NCBI RefSeq assembly: GCF_001426265.1
Contig: NZ_LMDG01000012.1
Location: 62,001-126,000 of the forward strand
DNA length: 64,000 nt
Direction of reading: 5' to 3'
Source: Rhizobium sp. Root1220
GTDB lineage: Bacteria; Pseudomonadota; Alphaproteobacteria; Rhizobiales; Rhizobiaceae
The notes under the pieces: model-generated
The model's database searches: none
What the model saw: only the letters and a program-made list of their open reading frames with translations
What the model was told of the DNA's origin: nothing
Shown: positions 50,367-59,895 of the stretch, piece by piece
Layout of the letters: each line of letters begins with the position of its first letter
How positions within the stretch are numbered: position 1 is the first letter of the stretch
Program-made: the position numbers and the translations under genes

Positions 50367-50740
50367 ACATCCTTTCGAAATTGCCAATCACCAGACCCCT
50401 GCGGGTCCGGTCTGATGGTGGCTCATACAATCCACCATGCGATAGGTCGGGCTACCTAAGTAGGGTTTGAAATGCAAACATTTAAGACGCTTTTGCCCAA
50501 TTGTAATACTTTTTATTTGCGAGGTTCGGATGCCTTGAGCCAAGCGCAGCATGTAGCACGGGCACCCAACGTTCTGGGCTTGCCGGGCGGCGGCCGATGT
50601 GATGATCGTGCGATCACGACGAGTTGGCAGGCGCGCAGTGAGACAACGAACGCCAGCATCTTGCTCAAAAAAGACTAGAGCAATCGATCTCCCACGCTCG
50701 AAGGAAGCAGGCGCGCAGACTGGGTCGATACGAACTGCTG
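50367..50740. other. gap upstream of the aldehyde dehydrogenase
   Basis: About 374 bases without a supported gene. It should hold the promoter of the minus-strand dehydrogenase and the 3' flank of the DUF1330 gene. AT-rich around 50460-50520. Short open frames here have no recognisable family. Confidence 0.35.
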
Positions 50741-51091
50741 TCAGTTTTTCTTCAGACTCTCCCGAATTCCCTCGGCAAACCCCTTGATGGTGAAGCCATC
50801 TGGGATCTGATCAACAAGAATGATATCGGATATGCAGCAACCGATACGCAGGGGGCGCAACTTTGTATACGCGGGCGAATTGTACCAGTCGGTGGCGGCC
50901 TTTCGGTCGGGGAATTCCATCAATATAACTGAACCAGGCCAAGCACCTTCAACCACATCGCCGGGGCCCTGTGCAAGCCATTTGCCGCCAAACGGAGCAA
51001 CCGTCGCCTCTACCTGCTCAAGATACGAGAGTCCGTCTTCGTTGGGCACCTCGCCGGGAATCCGTAAGTGATTCACAAGATATGTTTTCAT
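50741..51091 (-). CDS. DUF1330 family protein
   Basis: A 116-residue protein with the dimeric alpha/beta-barrel fold of DUF1330. The family core is visible as YLEQVEATVAPFGGKWLAQG, then VVEGAWPGSVILMEFPDRKAATDWYNSPAYTKLRPLRIG, where the WYNSPAYxxLRPLR block is diagnostic. The last 30 residues extend beyond the common core. DUF1330 proteins are of unknown function and often small stress- or degradation-associated. Start ATG 51091 follows GGAGTTGC. It appears monocistronic. Confidence 0.85.
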   Translation of the reverse strand: MKTYLVNHLRIPGEVPNEDGLSYLEQVEATVAPFGGKWLAQGPGDVVEGAWPGSVILMEFPDRKAATDWYNSPAYTKLRPLRIGCCISDIILVDQIPDGFTIKGFAEGIRESLKKN

Positions 51092-51690
51092 AGTGCAACT
51101 CCTTGGTTCGCTTTCGAGGTGTTATGGGCATGCAAAGATCTTGCAATTCGCGCAAACTGCCGACGCAGGTAGCTTGAATCAGCGAACCTTTTAGGTTCGA
51201 CGCAGCCTTCGGCGTAGCGGACAGAGGCCTTAAGAAAATTAAATTCAACTGCGGAAGCGTCGGCAATCCGGAATTGCGCCGTGCATTTTGCTTCACCATC
51301 GTCTGCATGAGCTTTGAGTGGATCTGGGGCGATGTGCGAGGTTATATTGTTGACCGGTGCTTGGCTACCGCAGGCAACACGAGGGATAGCGAACCGCTTC
51401 GTATGGTTGAATACGAGCCCGGCAGGACCTTACAGGGCTCCCGAACCCAGGTGATGAATGCCCGGGGCCGAGGGGCTGGTCTGGGACGCGTGTGAAGACT
51501 TGCAAATTTGGCAAAGGTTCCCAACGAAAAGCCCGGTGCCTCGTACGACACCGGGCCTATTTCCCACCGACGGTTGAGGTTGGCCGCCGGCCGAGCGACA
51601 CACAGGATGAGCCGCTGATGGATGAACCTGCTAGTGGAAGCATTGTTCTCATACAAGAAGCCCGGCGTGCTGAAACACCGGGCTGCTTCG
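51092..51690. other. non-coding stretch with two related GC-rich hairpins
   Basis: About 600 bases with no supported gene. Two strong inverted repeats stand out. GCCCGGTG (51531-51538) pairs with CACCGGGC (51549-51556). AGCCCGGCGT (51660-51669) pairs with ACACCGGGCT (51675-51684) with one mismatch. Both share the arm GCCCGG-G/CACCGGGC, so they look like two copies of one small repeat or terminator class next to an insertion sequence scar. Confidence 0.5.
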
Positions 51691-51765
51691 TCAGTCAGAG
51701 TGCACGTCACCGTTGCACGTCCAAAACTCCGTTCCGGGAAAAGCTTCCCTAACGCCAGCAGCGTC

Positions 51766-51999
51766 CTTCAGCCGCCTGATCTCCTCGGTCTCGTCGTTAC
51801 CCGTGGCGTTCGACGCCGCAAAATTCTTCTTCCACTCGTAGAGCGAATGCTGGCTGACGCCGAGCCGCTGCGAAACCGGATAGCCTTGCTCCTTGATCTG
51901 ACGCACAGCGTCGCGCTTAAATTCTTCGCTGAAATTCGATTTGCTCATGATGCTCTTCCTGCCTCAAAATTAGGAAAGAAGGTGTCTACAAATCTCGGG
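51766..51999 (-). mobile_element. IS3-family element remnant with truncated OrfA
   Basis: Minus-strand ATG at 51948 opens MSKSNFSEEFKRDAVRQIKE, then QRLGVSQHSLYEWKKNFAAS and NDETEEIRRLK, the OrfA helix-turn-helix of IS3-family transposases. After residue 61 (near 51766) the frame leaves the family and stops at 51691, so the leucine-zipper end and all of OrfB are missing. Compared with intact relatives, the stretch YPVSQRLG seems to lack about three residues. The outer end reads TTTGTAGACACC on the minus strand. The terminal 98 bases recur at 54748-54845. Confidence 0.8.
51902..51999. repeat. 98-bp direct repeat, copy 1
   Basis: Identical base for base to 54748-54845 and in the same orientation. 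It covers the element end, the OrfA ribosome site and the first 16 OrfA codons. Confidence 0.95.
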
Positions 52000-52056
52000 C
52001 GCATGCCTTCAGGTTGGTCGGCAGGTGATCCGGTGAACCCTGCATTCAATTCTTCT

Positions 52057-53067
52057 TTAGCCATCCCGATCTCCTCTTGATTGAAAGCCAAAGCCCGACG
52101 CGCTTTGGGCGGACGCCTCGTCTGAACCGGTCAAGCCGTAATGCCGGCGAACCAGATACGCAGGACGCTGCTTCGATTCCATATAGATGCGGCCGATGTA
52201 TTCACCCAGGATTCCCAACCCGATCAACTGGAGGCTGCCCATGAACAGAATGGCGACGAGCAGCGAGGCGTAGCCGGGCACATCCACACCATAAATGAGC
52301 GTCTTGAAGGTGATGTAGAGCGCGTAGGCCAAGGTGGTCAGCGTCCCGACACTTCCCACCCACGCCATCAGCCTGAGTGGCACGGTGCTGAAACTTGTGA
52401 TGCCTTCTAGCGCGAAGTTCCAGAGCTTCCAGGCGGAGAACTTGGTTTCGCCTGCCTGGCGCGCAGCGCGCTTATAGTCGATCACGGCGGTCCTGAATCC
52501 GACCCAGGCGAACAAACCCTTCATGAAGCGCTGCCGCTCCGGGAGACGTTTGATCGCAGCCACGACCGCGCTGTCCATCAAGCGGAAATCGCCGACATTC
52601 TCGGGAATCTTCGTATCGGACATCCGGTTGTGAAACCGATAGAACATTCCCGCGGTCTTCCGCTTCAAGTACGTGTCCACGGTGCGGTCCGCACGCCTCG
52701 CCAGCACGACCTCGTAGCCCTCTTCCCATTTTTCGATCATCGTCAAGATGAGTTCTGGAGGATCCTGAAGATCTGCATCGAAAGGAATGGCCGCGTCGCC
52801 GTTCGAGAAATCAATGGCGGCAGTCAACGCAGCCTCTTTTCCAAAGTTTCGGGAGAGCTCGATAACCCGAAAGCGATTGTCTTCCTGCGACAGCGCGATC
52901 AATTGTTCCAACGTATCGTCCTGACTCCCGTCATCCACGCAAATGACTTCAAAGTCGTATGCCGGGGCTTTCGCCATGACGCCAGCAATCGCATTCCGAA
53001 ATCGATCGATACCATCCGCTTCGTTATAGAACGGGACAATGATGGATACGCATTTTTTTCTATTCAC
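52057..53067 (-). CDS. GtrB-like polyprenyl-phosphate glycosyltransferase (GT2)
   Basis: A 336-residue GT2 enzyme that would load a sugar from an NDP donor onto undecaprenyl phosphate. The fold starts VSIIVPFYNEADGIDRFRNA and has VDDGSQDDTL, SRNFGKEAALTAAIDFS and the metal motif FDADLQDP. ERQRFMKGLFAWVGF is the GtrB/DPMS hallmark. Two C-terminal membrane helices follow (LMAWVGSVGTLTTLAYALY, SLLVAILFMGSLQLIGLGI). The start is GTG 53067 after TTGGAGGG. It lies directly beside the IS remnant and diverges from a GT-C-like gene. No gtrA flippase is present. Confidence 0.88.
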   Translation of the reverse strand: MNRKKCVSIIVPFYNEADGIDRFRNAIAGVMAKAPAYDFEVICVDDGSQDDTLEQLIALSQEDNRFRVIELSRNFGKEAALTAAIDFSNGDAAIPFDADLQDPPELILTMIEKWEEGYEVVLARRADRTVDTYLKRKTAGMFYRFHNRMSDTKIPENVGDFRLMDSAVVAAIKRLPERQRFMKGLFAWVGFRTAVIDYKRAARQAGETKFSAWKLWNFALEGITSFSTVPLRLMAWVGSVGTLTTLAYALYITFKTLIYGVDVPGYASLLVAILFMGSLQLIGLGILGEYIGRIYMESKQRPAYLVRRHYGLTGSDEASAQSASGFGFQSRGDRDG

Positions 53068-53281
53068 AATTCCCTCCAATTAAACCTCCCACACTCAGAC
53101 ATGCACTGGTCACGGCGTGCGCATCACAGCCAGCGGCGCGTTTGTGCTCCTGAAACCACGCGAGTCGAAAACGCAACCGCACGTTTCCATCGATCCGGGC
53201 AGAATTAATCTACACTCGTAGCGTTTTGATTCCGGCAAACGGCCGCTCGACAACCATCGAACAAAGCGATACCGAGGACTT

Positions 53282-54673
53282 ATGAAGATCAGAAACAATC
53301 GGCCACATTTTATATTTCTTGCATGCTTTTTTGTTCTCATATGGTTGGCGACCTATAGCGTTGCTGTCATGAATGGTGACGATGTAGTTCACTACGCGTC
53401 GTCGCTGCAGAGCTCAATGCTTCCGAAATTCAGCGGCGGATGGACTCCAAATAGAGTCCTTGACAATTACGGAAGAAGCATCTTTGCCTCGACATTCAAT
53501 TTTCTGTTCTTTGCCGCGAATGGAGTTTCAAAGGTTAGCTTCTTCAGCTTCTACAAGCTTTTCTCAGCAAGCGTCTTTGCACTCTTCTCCACCGGAGTGC
53601 TTGCTTATTTCCTTCGATCATTGCCTGTTGACCCGAGAAACAAGGTTTTTTCATTTGTCTTTTCGCTGATTATTGCAGTTTGCATTTTCAAATTATTACC
53701 CTGGAGGAACCAGGTACATTTTATCTGCTACCAGTTGCCGGCATTCTCGACATTCGTCCTGCTCGGGATGACAGCAGGCATCAAGGATAACGGGGCGAGC
53801 ATCGAGAAAACCTCGTGCCTGTTGTTGCTGTCCTATGTCTGCTCGTTCTCGCTCGAAGCATTTTCCGCGGCAATTTTCATATTCAACGCAATGCTGCTCG
53901 GGTTGCATTTGCACAAGAACGGATGGCAGGTGCCTGCGGTCATGTCGCAGGTCAAAATTGGATCGCGATCGATGATCGTCCTGACCAACATGCTCTTCAG
54001 CTTGCTCGCTCTTCTCATCACGATCTTCTTTTCCGAAAGAGCAAGGGTGGGTGTGATCGGTGCGGGGCCTAGCGAAGGGTTCACGTTCGGTCCCGCTTCC
54101 AAGCTGGCACCGGTTGAGCTGGCACTTTTTCTTATTGGCGCGAGTGCCATTGCATTGTGGCGTGGGAGAAAAATGCCGGAAGATGCCGAGCATCGGAGCA
54201 GCGTGCTTTTCTGCATTCAGACAGCTCTGGTCGTGCTTGCGGTGACGTTTCTGATCTCTCTGAAGACACGGGTGAACTATCTGGCGATAACAGAATATCC
54301 CTGGGGCGACCTCATGCTGGTAGGGAAAATAGCTGTCCTGTATTTGTTTGCACTCGTCGTTTCGCGTGTCGCCTCCGAGCACCGCACAGTTCAACCTATC
54401 CTAACGTTACTTCTCGTCGTCTTGTTTTCCAAGTTACAGCACGGCTCATTTCAGGAGATCGAAAAAGGGAATGCGTTTTCACGGCAGGTCGAGGTCGTCT
54501 ATGCGAGGGCTATGCTGGGCGATAACGCCACGGTCAAGACAGGACTCCAGCTGGACGCAATTCCGATGCAGGTCAGACCGCTTCCAACAGCTTCATCGCC
54601 GGAGTGGTTCATCAAAGGCTATGAAACGGTGTTCAAGAAATACTATGGGGTGAAGTCGCCGATGTTCGAGTAG
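53282..54673 (+). CDS. GtrC/GT-C-like polytopic membrane protein
   Basis: A 463-residue membrane protein with about ten hydrophobic helices. The first helix is followed by a large loop with MNGDDVVHY, an acidic pair like that in the first loop of GT-C glycosyltransferases and serotype-converting Gtr proteins. The C-terminal 80 residues are soluble. Base composition is clearly more AT-rich than the neighbours, with codons such as TTT, ATA and AAA common, which suggests transfer. The divergent GtrB-like gene 214 bases away probably supplies its lipid-linked sugar donor for decoration of a surface polysaccharide. Confidence 0.65.
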   Translation: MKIRNNRPHFIFLACFFVLIWLATYSVAVMNGDDVVHYASSLQSSMLPKFSGGWTPNRVLDNYGRSIFASTFNFLFFAANGVSKVSFFSFYKLFSASVFALFSTGVLAYFLRSLPVDPRNKVFSFVFSLIIAVCIFKLLPWRNQVHFICYQLPAFSTFVLLGMTAGIKDNGASIEKTSCLLLLSYVCSFSLEAFSAAIFIFNAMLLGLHLHKNGWQVPAVMSQVKIGSRSMIVLTNMLFSLLALLITIFFSERARVGVIGAGPSEGFTFGPASKLAPVELALFLIGASAIALWRGRKMPEDAEHRSSVLFCIQTALVVLAVTFLISLKTRVNYLAITEYPWGDLMLVGKIAVLYLFALVVSRVASEHRTVQPILTLLLVVLFSKLQHGSFQEIEKGNAFSRQVEVVYARAMLGDNATVKTGLQLDAIPMQVRPLPTASSPEWFIKGYETVFKKYYGVKSPMFE

Positions 54674-54747
54674 ATGCCGCTCGGGCCGGTGACGGGCCGA
54701 CAGCGTAGGGCGACGGCTCGCGATAGTCGTGCCGCAGCGCTCGCGCT

Positions 54748-54845
54748 CGCACAGCGTCGCGCTTAAATTCTTCGCTGAAATTCGATTTGCTCATGATGCT
54801 CTTCCTGCCTCAAAATTAGGAAAGAAGGTGTCTACAAATCTCGGG
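54748..54845 (-). mobile_element. second IS3 remnant, 98-bp direct repeat copy 2
   Basis: Exact duplicate of 51902-51999 in the same orientation. The OrfA ATG (at 54794, minus) is followed by only 16 transposase codons before the sequence changes at 54747. Its outer end at 54845 joins an ABC ATPase reading frame directly, so the element broke that gene. Confidence 0.9.
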
Positions 54846-55131
54846 GATTTTGCTGCTCGACGAGCCCTTCGGAGCACTCGATGCCATGACCAAGATCACG
54901 ATGCAGGAGGAGCTTGCACCCATCTGGCGTGAGGAAAGAGTGACGATGGTCCTCGTCACCCATGACCTCGAGGAGGCCGTCAATCTGGCGGATCGGGTGC
55001 TTATCCTCCCCAAGGACAGGGGTGGTCGAACGCGCGAGATCGAGGTCGATCTTCCGAGGCCGCGCAATCGCAACGAGCCTGCTTTTTTTCGGTTGCGCGA
55101 GCAGCTCCTGGATGAGTGCGGCCTGTATTGA
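54846..55131 (+). pseudogene. NitT/TauT-type ABC transporter ATPase, 5'-truncated
   Basis: Only the last 95 or so residues remain, beginning inside Walker B (ILLLDEPFGALDAMTKITMQ) and continuing through the H-loop (VTHDLEEAVNLADRVLILPK) to DLPRPRNRNEPAFFRLREQL. The Walker A and signature motifs are gone. The family (nitrate, sulfonate, taurine importers) is recognised from LDEPFGALDAMT and the C-terminus. Position next to nap makes a nitrate importer attractive, but the fragment cannot prove it. The cut lies exactly at the IS repeat edge. Confidence 0.85.
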
Positions 55132-55274
55132 GCCATACCGCAGGAGCCATGCACCACATTGGGGAAATCTCGGACTTTATCGACCAACAACGCCAATCGC
55201 GACTACGGCCGACTAACCGTATCGGGGAACCAAAGCAGATGCGGGTCCAGCGATCCGCATCCTTGGTAGGGTGC

Positions 55275-55982
55275 TCAGGGCTGCAGACCGAAAGCCATCC
55301 CGTGCGCGTCAGCGATCGCCCGCTCAAGGTCATCGATTGGTGTTGCATTTGCCGTCTTGGTGCCTTCGAGTTCCTTCGGCATTTTCCAGCCCGGATCAAC
55401 GCCATCCATGTTGGGAAGCTCATGCGCGATGCCCTTGTGGCAATCGATGCATGTGGCCTTGCCGGAGAGCAGATACTTCGAGTGGATATCGGCAGCGCGC
55501 TGTGTCTGCTTTTGGAAGTCCATCGCCACGTCTGAGTGACAGTTTCGGCACTCCAGACTGTCGTTTGCCTTCATGCGAGCCCATTCGTGCTGGGCAAGCT
55601 CCAGACGTTTCTCGAGAAATTTCGGACGGGTGTTGATCGTACCAAAGATTTTCCCCCAGACTTCCTTCGAAGCCTGCATCTTGCGCGCAATCTTGTCGGT
55701 CCATTGATGCGGAACGTGGCAATCGGGACAGGTCGCACGGACACCGGAGCGGTTGGAGAAATGGATGGTACGGCTTAGCTCCTGATAGACGTTGTCGTGC
55801 ATTTCGTGGCAGGAGGTGCAGAATTTCTCGGTGTTGGTAAGCTCGAGCGCGGTATTGAACGCGCCCCAGAACATCACGCCGCCAACGAACCCGCCGAGGG
55901 TGAGCACCCCCAGGCCGATCGTTGCAGCCGGCGTCGTCAGGATCGACCATGCCCACAAGAATCCTTTCTTCAGCCAGGCCAT
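55275..55982 (-). CDS. napC: NapC tetraheme cytochrome c quinol dehydrogenase
   Basis: Membrane-anchored NapC/NirT cytochrome of 235 residues that takes electrons from quinol and gives them to NapAB. One N-terminal anchor helix ([22 protein letters not shown]) is followed by four haem-binding CxxCH motifs: CTSCH, CPDCH, CRNCH and CIDCH. The stretch [19 protein letters not shown] is the family signature. Start ATG 55982; an in-frame GTG at 55994 overlaps the napB end and is an alternative. Last gene of napEFDABC. It converges on the broken ABC ATPase fragment. Confidence 0.95.
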   Translation of the reverse strand: MAWLKKGFLWAWSILTTPAATIGLGVLTLGGFVGGVMFWGAFNTALELTNTEKFCTSCHEMHDNVYQELSRTIHFSNRSGVRATCPDCHVPHQWTDKIARKMQASKEVWGKIFGTINTRPKFLEKRLELAQHEWARMKANDSLECRNCHSDVAMDFQKQTQRAADIHSKYLLSGKATCIDCHKGIAHELPNMDGVDPGWKMPKELEGTKTANATPIDDLERAIADAHGMAFGLQP

Positions 55983-55986
55983 GAGT

Positions 55987-56487
55987 TCACTCACTCCCCG
56001 CCGGTTTGAAGCCCAGTTCACTCATGTCCTTGAACTGATTGACGACAAGGTTGCGGGCATCCGCCTGCGGAACATGGCAGGCCGTACAGAAGTATCGCCG
56101 CGGCGAGACGTCGGCGAGCATCTGGCCGTCGCGCGTCATGTAATGCGTCACACTGATCATCGGCGCACCGGAATCCTGGGTGAACTCGCGCTTGTGACAT
56201 GAAAGGCAGCGATTGGCGTTGACCGATAGCTCGTAGCCCTCGATCGAATGCGGAATGATCGGCGGCTGATCGGGATAGGCACGCATTTTCCGCTGATCAT
56301 CCGTTACCCATTTCGGCAGAGGCTTCGCCTCGCCGGTGGCCATAGCCTGGGGCGGCCCCTCGAGCTGAGGGACATTCCGCTGCACAACTTGGCCGATGGC
56401 GGCTGTCGCTACGAACACGACCAGACCGGCCGCCACTGTCATCCATTGCGACCGCCTTAAATGGCGGAGACGATTTTGACCGCGCAT
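55987..56487 (-). CDS. napB: NapB diheme cytochrome c subunit
   Basis: Periplasmic electron-transfer subunit of nitrate reductase, 166 residues. A basic N-terminus ([10 protein letters not shown]) and hydrophobic stretch [17 protein letters not shown] form the signal peptide. Two haem sites are present, CLSCH in [13 protein letters not shown] and CTACH in [15 protein letters not shown], with [18 protein letters not shown], the family signature. The start at 56487 overlaps napA by 31 bases and keeps the positive signal-peptide region; the internal ATG 56442 would remove it. Confidence 0.93.
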   Translation of the reverse strand: MRGQNRLRHLRRSQWMTVAAGLVVFVATAAIGQVVQRNVPQLEGPPQAMATGEAKPLPKWVTDDQRKMRAYPDQPPIIPHSIEGYELSVNANRCLSCHKREFTQDSGAPMISVTHYMTRDGQMLADVSPRRYFCTACHVPQADARNLVVNQFKDMSELGFKPAGSE

Positions 56488-58967
56488 TTTTTAAAATCCG
56501 TCTGTTTGGAGATGGGATCTGTGGCGTCCAGCGTCACCTTGTTGATCAACTGGCTGGCGTCAAACCAGGGAACGAAGATGACACCAGGCGGCATTCGGTT
56601 CCGACCGCGGATATCGATGCGTGAACGGATCTCACCGCGCCGGGAGATGATGCGAACCTCGGCTCCTTGGTTGATGCCGCGCTTGCGGGCATCCTCCGCA
56701 TTCATGAAACATCGTGCACCGGGGAATGCCTTGTAGAGTTCCGGAACGCGCATGGTCATCGAACCGGAATGCCAATGCTCAAGCACGCGCCCGGTCACCA
56801 GCCAGAAATCGTATTCGTCGTCCGGGGATTCAGCGGGCGGCTCGTATGGCACGGCAAGGATAACGGCCTTGCCATCCTTCTGGCCGTAGAAATTCAACCC
56901 TTCGCCTGGTTTGACATAGGGATCGTAGCCTTCCCTGTATCTCCAGCGGGTTTCCTGCCCGTTTACGACGGGCCAACGCAGGCCCCGCACCTCATGGTAC
57001 ATGTCATAGGGTGCGAGATCGTGGCCATGCCCTCGGCCGAAGGTCGCATATTCCTCGAACAGTCCCTTCTGGATGTAAAATCCGAAAGCCTTGGCCTCGT
57101 TGTTGTCGTAATCCCGGCTGATTTCGCTCAAGGGAAATTTATCGACCTGGCCGTTACGGAACAGCACGTCGAACAGGCTCTTCCCGCGGTACCCAGGATT
57201 GGCGTCCAGAATGTCCTTGGGCCAGACCTCATCGGTTGTGAACCGCTTGGAAAACTCTGCGATCTGCCACAAGTCTGAACGCGCATCGCCCTTGGCCTGG
57301 ACCAGTTGATGCCAGACATGCGTTCTGCGTTCGGCGTTACCGTAGGCGCCTTCCTTCTCCACCCACATCGCCGCCGGCAGGATCAGGTCGGCGCTCATGG
57401 CCGTTATCGTCGGGTAGGCGTCGCTGACCACGATAAAGTTGTCAGGATTGCGATAACCCTGCCAGGTTTCGTTGCTGGTGTTGGGCCCGGCCTGGACGTT
57501 GTTATTGACCTGGACCCAATAGAAATTCAGCTTGCCGTCCTTAAGCATGCGGTCCTGCTGGACGGCATGATAACCGGGTTTTTCGGGAATGATCCCCTCA
57601 GGGACCTTCCAGATTTCCTCCGCATGCTTTCGGTGCTCGGGGTTGGTCACGGTCATGTCCGCTGGCAGGCGGTGGGCGAATGTGCCCACTTCGCGGGCGG
57701 TGCCGCAGGCCGATGGTTGTCCGGTCAGCGAAAACGGGCTGTTGCCAGGTTCGGCGATCTTACCGGTCAGCAAATGGATATTGTAGACCATTTGGTTGGC
57801 CCAGACGCCGCGGACGTGCTGGTTGAAGCCCATTGTCCAGAGCGACATCACCTTGCGGGCCGGGTCGGCGTAAAGTTCGGCCAGCTCTTGAAGAAAGTCC
57901 GCATCGACGCCGGACAGGGCCGCCGCCTTCTCAAGCGTATATTCCGAAACGAGTGCCTTGAATGCCTCGAAGTCTATAGGCTCGGTCTTGCCGGGGTCCG
58001 CCGAATTCGCGGCCTTCGTCTCCACGGGATTGTCGGGCCTGAGGCCATACCCGATGTCTGTAACACCGCGCGCGAACTTGGTGTGCTTGTCCACGAAGTC
58101 CTTGTTGACGCGGCCGGTCTGGATGATGTGGTTTGCTACGTAGTTGAGGATCGCGAGATCCGTGCCCGGTTTGAAAACGATCGGCACGTCTGCGAGATCC
58201 ATGCTGCGATGCGTGAAGGTCGAAAGGACCGCAACACGAACATGGGGATGCCCCAGGCGGCGATCCGCGACCCGCGTCCACAAAATCGGATGCATCTCCG
58301 CCATGTTGGAGCCCCACAGGACGAAGGCATCGGCGTTCTCGAAATCGTCATAGCAGCCCATCGGCTCGTCCATGCCGAAGGTGCGCATGAAGGCGTAGGC
58401 GGCCGAGGCCATGCAGTGGCGCGCGTTCGGGTCGAGGTTGTTGGATCGAAGGCCAGCTCGCATCAGCTTCGTCGCGGCGTAGCCTTCGAAGATGGTCCAT
58501 TGGCCAGAGCCAAACATGCCGATGGCCGTCGGGCCTTTTTCCTTCAGCACCTTCTTGCACTGTTCGGCCATGACGTCGAAGGCTTCGTCCCAGGTGACCG
58601 CCGTGAACTCTCCATCCTTGGCATAGACACCATCCCGCTTGCGCAGCAATGGCGTCTGCAAACGATCCTCGCCGTACATGATCTTGGAGAGGAAGTAGCC
58701 TTTGATACAGTTCAGCCCGCGATTAACCTCCGCCTGCATGTCGCCATGGGTCGCGACGACCTGCCCGGCTTTGACGCCGACCATGACACCGCAGCCTGTG
58801 CCGCAAAAGCGGCAGGGAGCCTTCGACCATTTGATTTGCAAGGCTTCCACGCCACCGGGAACCGGCTGCGCCGCGGCGGGAAGCGTTACCCCGGCAGCGG
58901 TGGCCGCTATCGCAGCTGCCTGGGCCTTCAGGACATCACGCCGGGTCAGCGATTCGGTCTTCGACAT
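56457..58967 (-). CDS. napA: periplasmic nitrate reductase catalytic subunit NapA
   Basis: Molybdopterin (bis-MGD) and [4Fe-4S] enzyme reducing nitrate to nitrite in the periplasm; 836 residues, normal length. Tat signal [19 protein letters not shown]. Cluster cysteines in [13 protein letters not shown] and NCIKGYF. The Mo ligand Cys is in [15 protein letters not shown]. Also [23 protein letters not shown] and [15 protein letters not shown] typical of NapA, and the C-terminal molydopterin dinucleotide region [17 protein letters not shown]. The start overlaps napD by 32 bases. Confidence 0.98.
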   Translation of the reverse strand: MSKTESLTRRDVLKAQAAAIAATAAGVTLPAAAQPVPGGVEALQIKWSKAPCRFCGTGCGVMVGVKAGQVVATHGDMQAEVNRGLNCIKGYFLSKIMYGEDRLQTPLLRKRDGVYAKDGEFTAVTWDEAFDVMAEQCKKVLKEKGPTAIGMFGSGQWTIFEGYAATKLMRAGLRSNNLDPNARHCMASAAYAFMRTFGMDEPMGCYDDFENADAFVLWGSNMAEMHPILWTRVADRRLGHPHVRVAVLSTFTHRSMDLADVPIVFKPGTDLAILNYVANHIIQTGRVNKDFVDKHTKFARGVTDIGYGLRPDNPVETKAANSADPGKTEPIDFEAFKALVSEYTLEKAAALSGVDADFLQELAELYADPARKVMSLWTMGFNQHVRGVWANQMVYNIHLLTGKIAEPGNSPFSLTGQPSACGTAREVGTFAHRLPADMTVTNPEHRKHAEEIWKVPEGIIPEKPGYHAVQQDRMLKDGKLNFYWVQVNNNVQAGPNTSNETWQGYRNPDNFIVVSDAYPTITAMSADLILPAAMWVEKEGAYGNAERRTHVWHQLVQAKGDARSDLWQIAEFSKRFTTDEVWPKDILDANPGYRGKSLFDVLFRNGQVDKFPLSEISRDYDNNEAKAFGFYIQKGLFEEYATFGRGHGHDLAPYDMYHEVRGLRWPVVNGQETRWRYREGYDPYVKPGEGLNFYGQKDGKAVILAVPYEPPAESPDDEYDFWLVTGRVLEHWHSGSMTMRVPELYKAFPGARCFMNAEDARKRGINQGAEVRIISRRGEIRSRIDIRGRNRMPPGVIFVPWFDASQLINKVTLDATDPISKQTDFKKCAVKIVSAI

Positions 58968-59217
58968 GCTTCTCCTCCGTCACCTGCTCAAAAACCATGC
59001 TGGCGGCGATGACGCCGTCCATCAGCGATACCCTGGAAAGAGCCTCGCCCAGAAATCCCGTACTTGGGCCCTCGATTACAACGACGATCTTGCCTCGGTC
59101 ATGGCCGTGCACCTCCAGCCCTTCGACGGCTTCGAGCTGCGCCAAAACCACTTTCGTATATTCAAACCGTGTGGCGATGACCGCGCTTGAGACATGCCAA
59201 AGAGAGTGTTCAACCAT
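58936..59217 (-). CDS. napD: NapD chaperone for the NapA Tat signal
   Basis: A 93-residue cytoplasmic chaperone that binds the NapA signal peptide in characterised systems. The ferredoxin-like fold is visible: [36 protein letters not shown], then [36 protein letters not shown]. The last strand matches the NapD core. The ATG at 59217 overlaps the napF end by eight bases (ATGGTTGA) and the tail overlaps napA by 32, so the three are tightly coupled. Confidence 0.93.
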   Translation of the reverse strand: MVEHSLWHVSSAVIATRFEYTKVVLAQLEAVEGLEVHGHDRGKIVVVIEGPSTGFLGEALSRVSLMDGVIAASMVFEQVTEEKHVEDRIADPA

Positions 59218-59698
59218 TGGAAACCTCGCCCAGCGAACGGACGGCGATGGCATCTACGGGACAGACCTGCAGGCATGCGCCGCATCCCGTGCAGGTGGTT
59301 GGATCGATGACAGGCAAAAACGGCCCGCCAATCCGTGGCCGGAATCCTATCGCTTGAGCGGGACAAGCCTCGCCGCAGGATTGGCAAGCAACTCCCTTCG
59401 CCGCCAGACACTCGCCGGAAACCTCTGCCACATGGTTGAACTGGAAGCGCTCGGCATCGAAAACTGGCTCCGGACAGACACGCAGGCACTCTCGACAGAA
59501 AGTGCATTCCCCGATAGACAGATCGACCCTGGGAACTCCGGCGACAAGCCGGATTATGGAGGTGGGACATCGCTCGGCGCATCGATTGCAAGCGGTGCAT
59601 TGTTCAAGCGAAGATGGCGAGACGCCCGGAGGCAGGATCGGCAGGCGAGAAACCTCGCCCTTGAGGAAGGCCCGACGAGACAGTGGGTTCGCGTTCAT
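59210..59698 (-). CDS. napF: NapF ferredoxin-type protein
   Basis: Iron-sulfur protein of 162 residues with four [4Fe-4S] binding groups: CTACNRCAERCP, CTFCRECLRVCP, CQSCGEACP and CTGCGACLQVCP. In E. coli NapF interacts with NapA and is thought to help load its cluster. The RRAFLKGE near the N-terminus resembles a twin-arginine motif but no hydrophobic stretch follows. Start ATG 59698 rather than the upstream TTG. Eight bases after napE. Confidence 0.94.
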   Translation of the reverse strand: MNANPLSRRAFLKGEVSRLPILPPGVSPSSLEQCTACNRCAERCPTSIIRLVAGVPRVDLSIGECTFCRECLRVCPEPVFDAERFQFNHVAEVSGECLAAKGVACQSCGEACPAQAIGFRPRIGGPFLPVIDPTTCTGCGACLQVCPVDAIAVRSLGEVSNG

Positions 59699-59706
59699 GG
59701 GCCACC

Positions 59707-59895
59707 TCAGTGAATAGTCGGCGGCGGCCCCGGCGGGCCAAAGATCATCTGGTAGAACCAAACAACAAAGCCGTAAGCCGCAACGGTTCCAACCGCAACG
59801 ACGGGCCAGACGCCAAATGCGAGGATCGCAAACGCCAGTCGCTCACCCCGTCGCGAAAGCCGCCTATCGCCTTTCAAAGCTGGTAGATCGGTCAT
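59707..59895 (-). CDS. napE: NapE small membrane protein
   Basis: A 62-residue protein with one membrane helix (AFAILAFGVWPVVAVGTVAAYGFVVW) after a charged N-terminus (KGDRRLSRRGERL), and the C-terminal YQMIFGPPGPPP. Both are features of NapE, whose role is unknown. Start ATG 59895, preceded by GGGG; an in-frame GTG four codons upstream is possible. It is the first gene of the nap operon. Confidence 0.88.
   Translation of the reverse strand: MTDLPALKGDRRLSRRGERLAFAILAFGVWPVVAVGTVAAYGFVVWFYQMIFGPPGPPPTIH

Noticed and set aside
51342..51710. 122-codon minus-strand frame in the IS-flanking region
   Set aside because: It runs through two hairpins, has biased composition and no recognisable family.
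57306..59012. 568-codon open frame on the plus strand
   Set aside because: Antisense to napA, which is complete with Tat signal and cluster cysteines.
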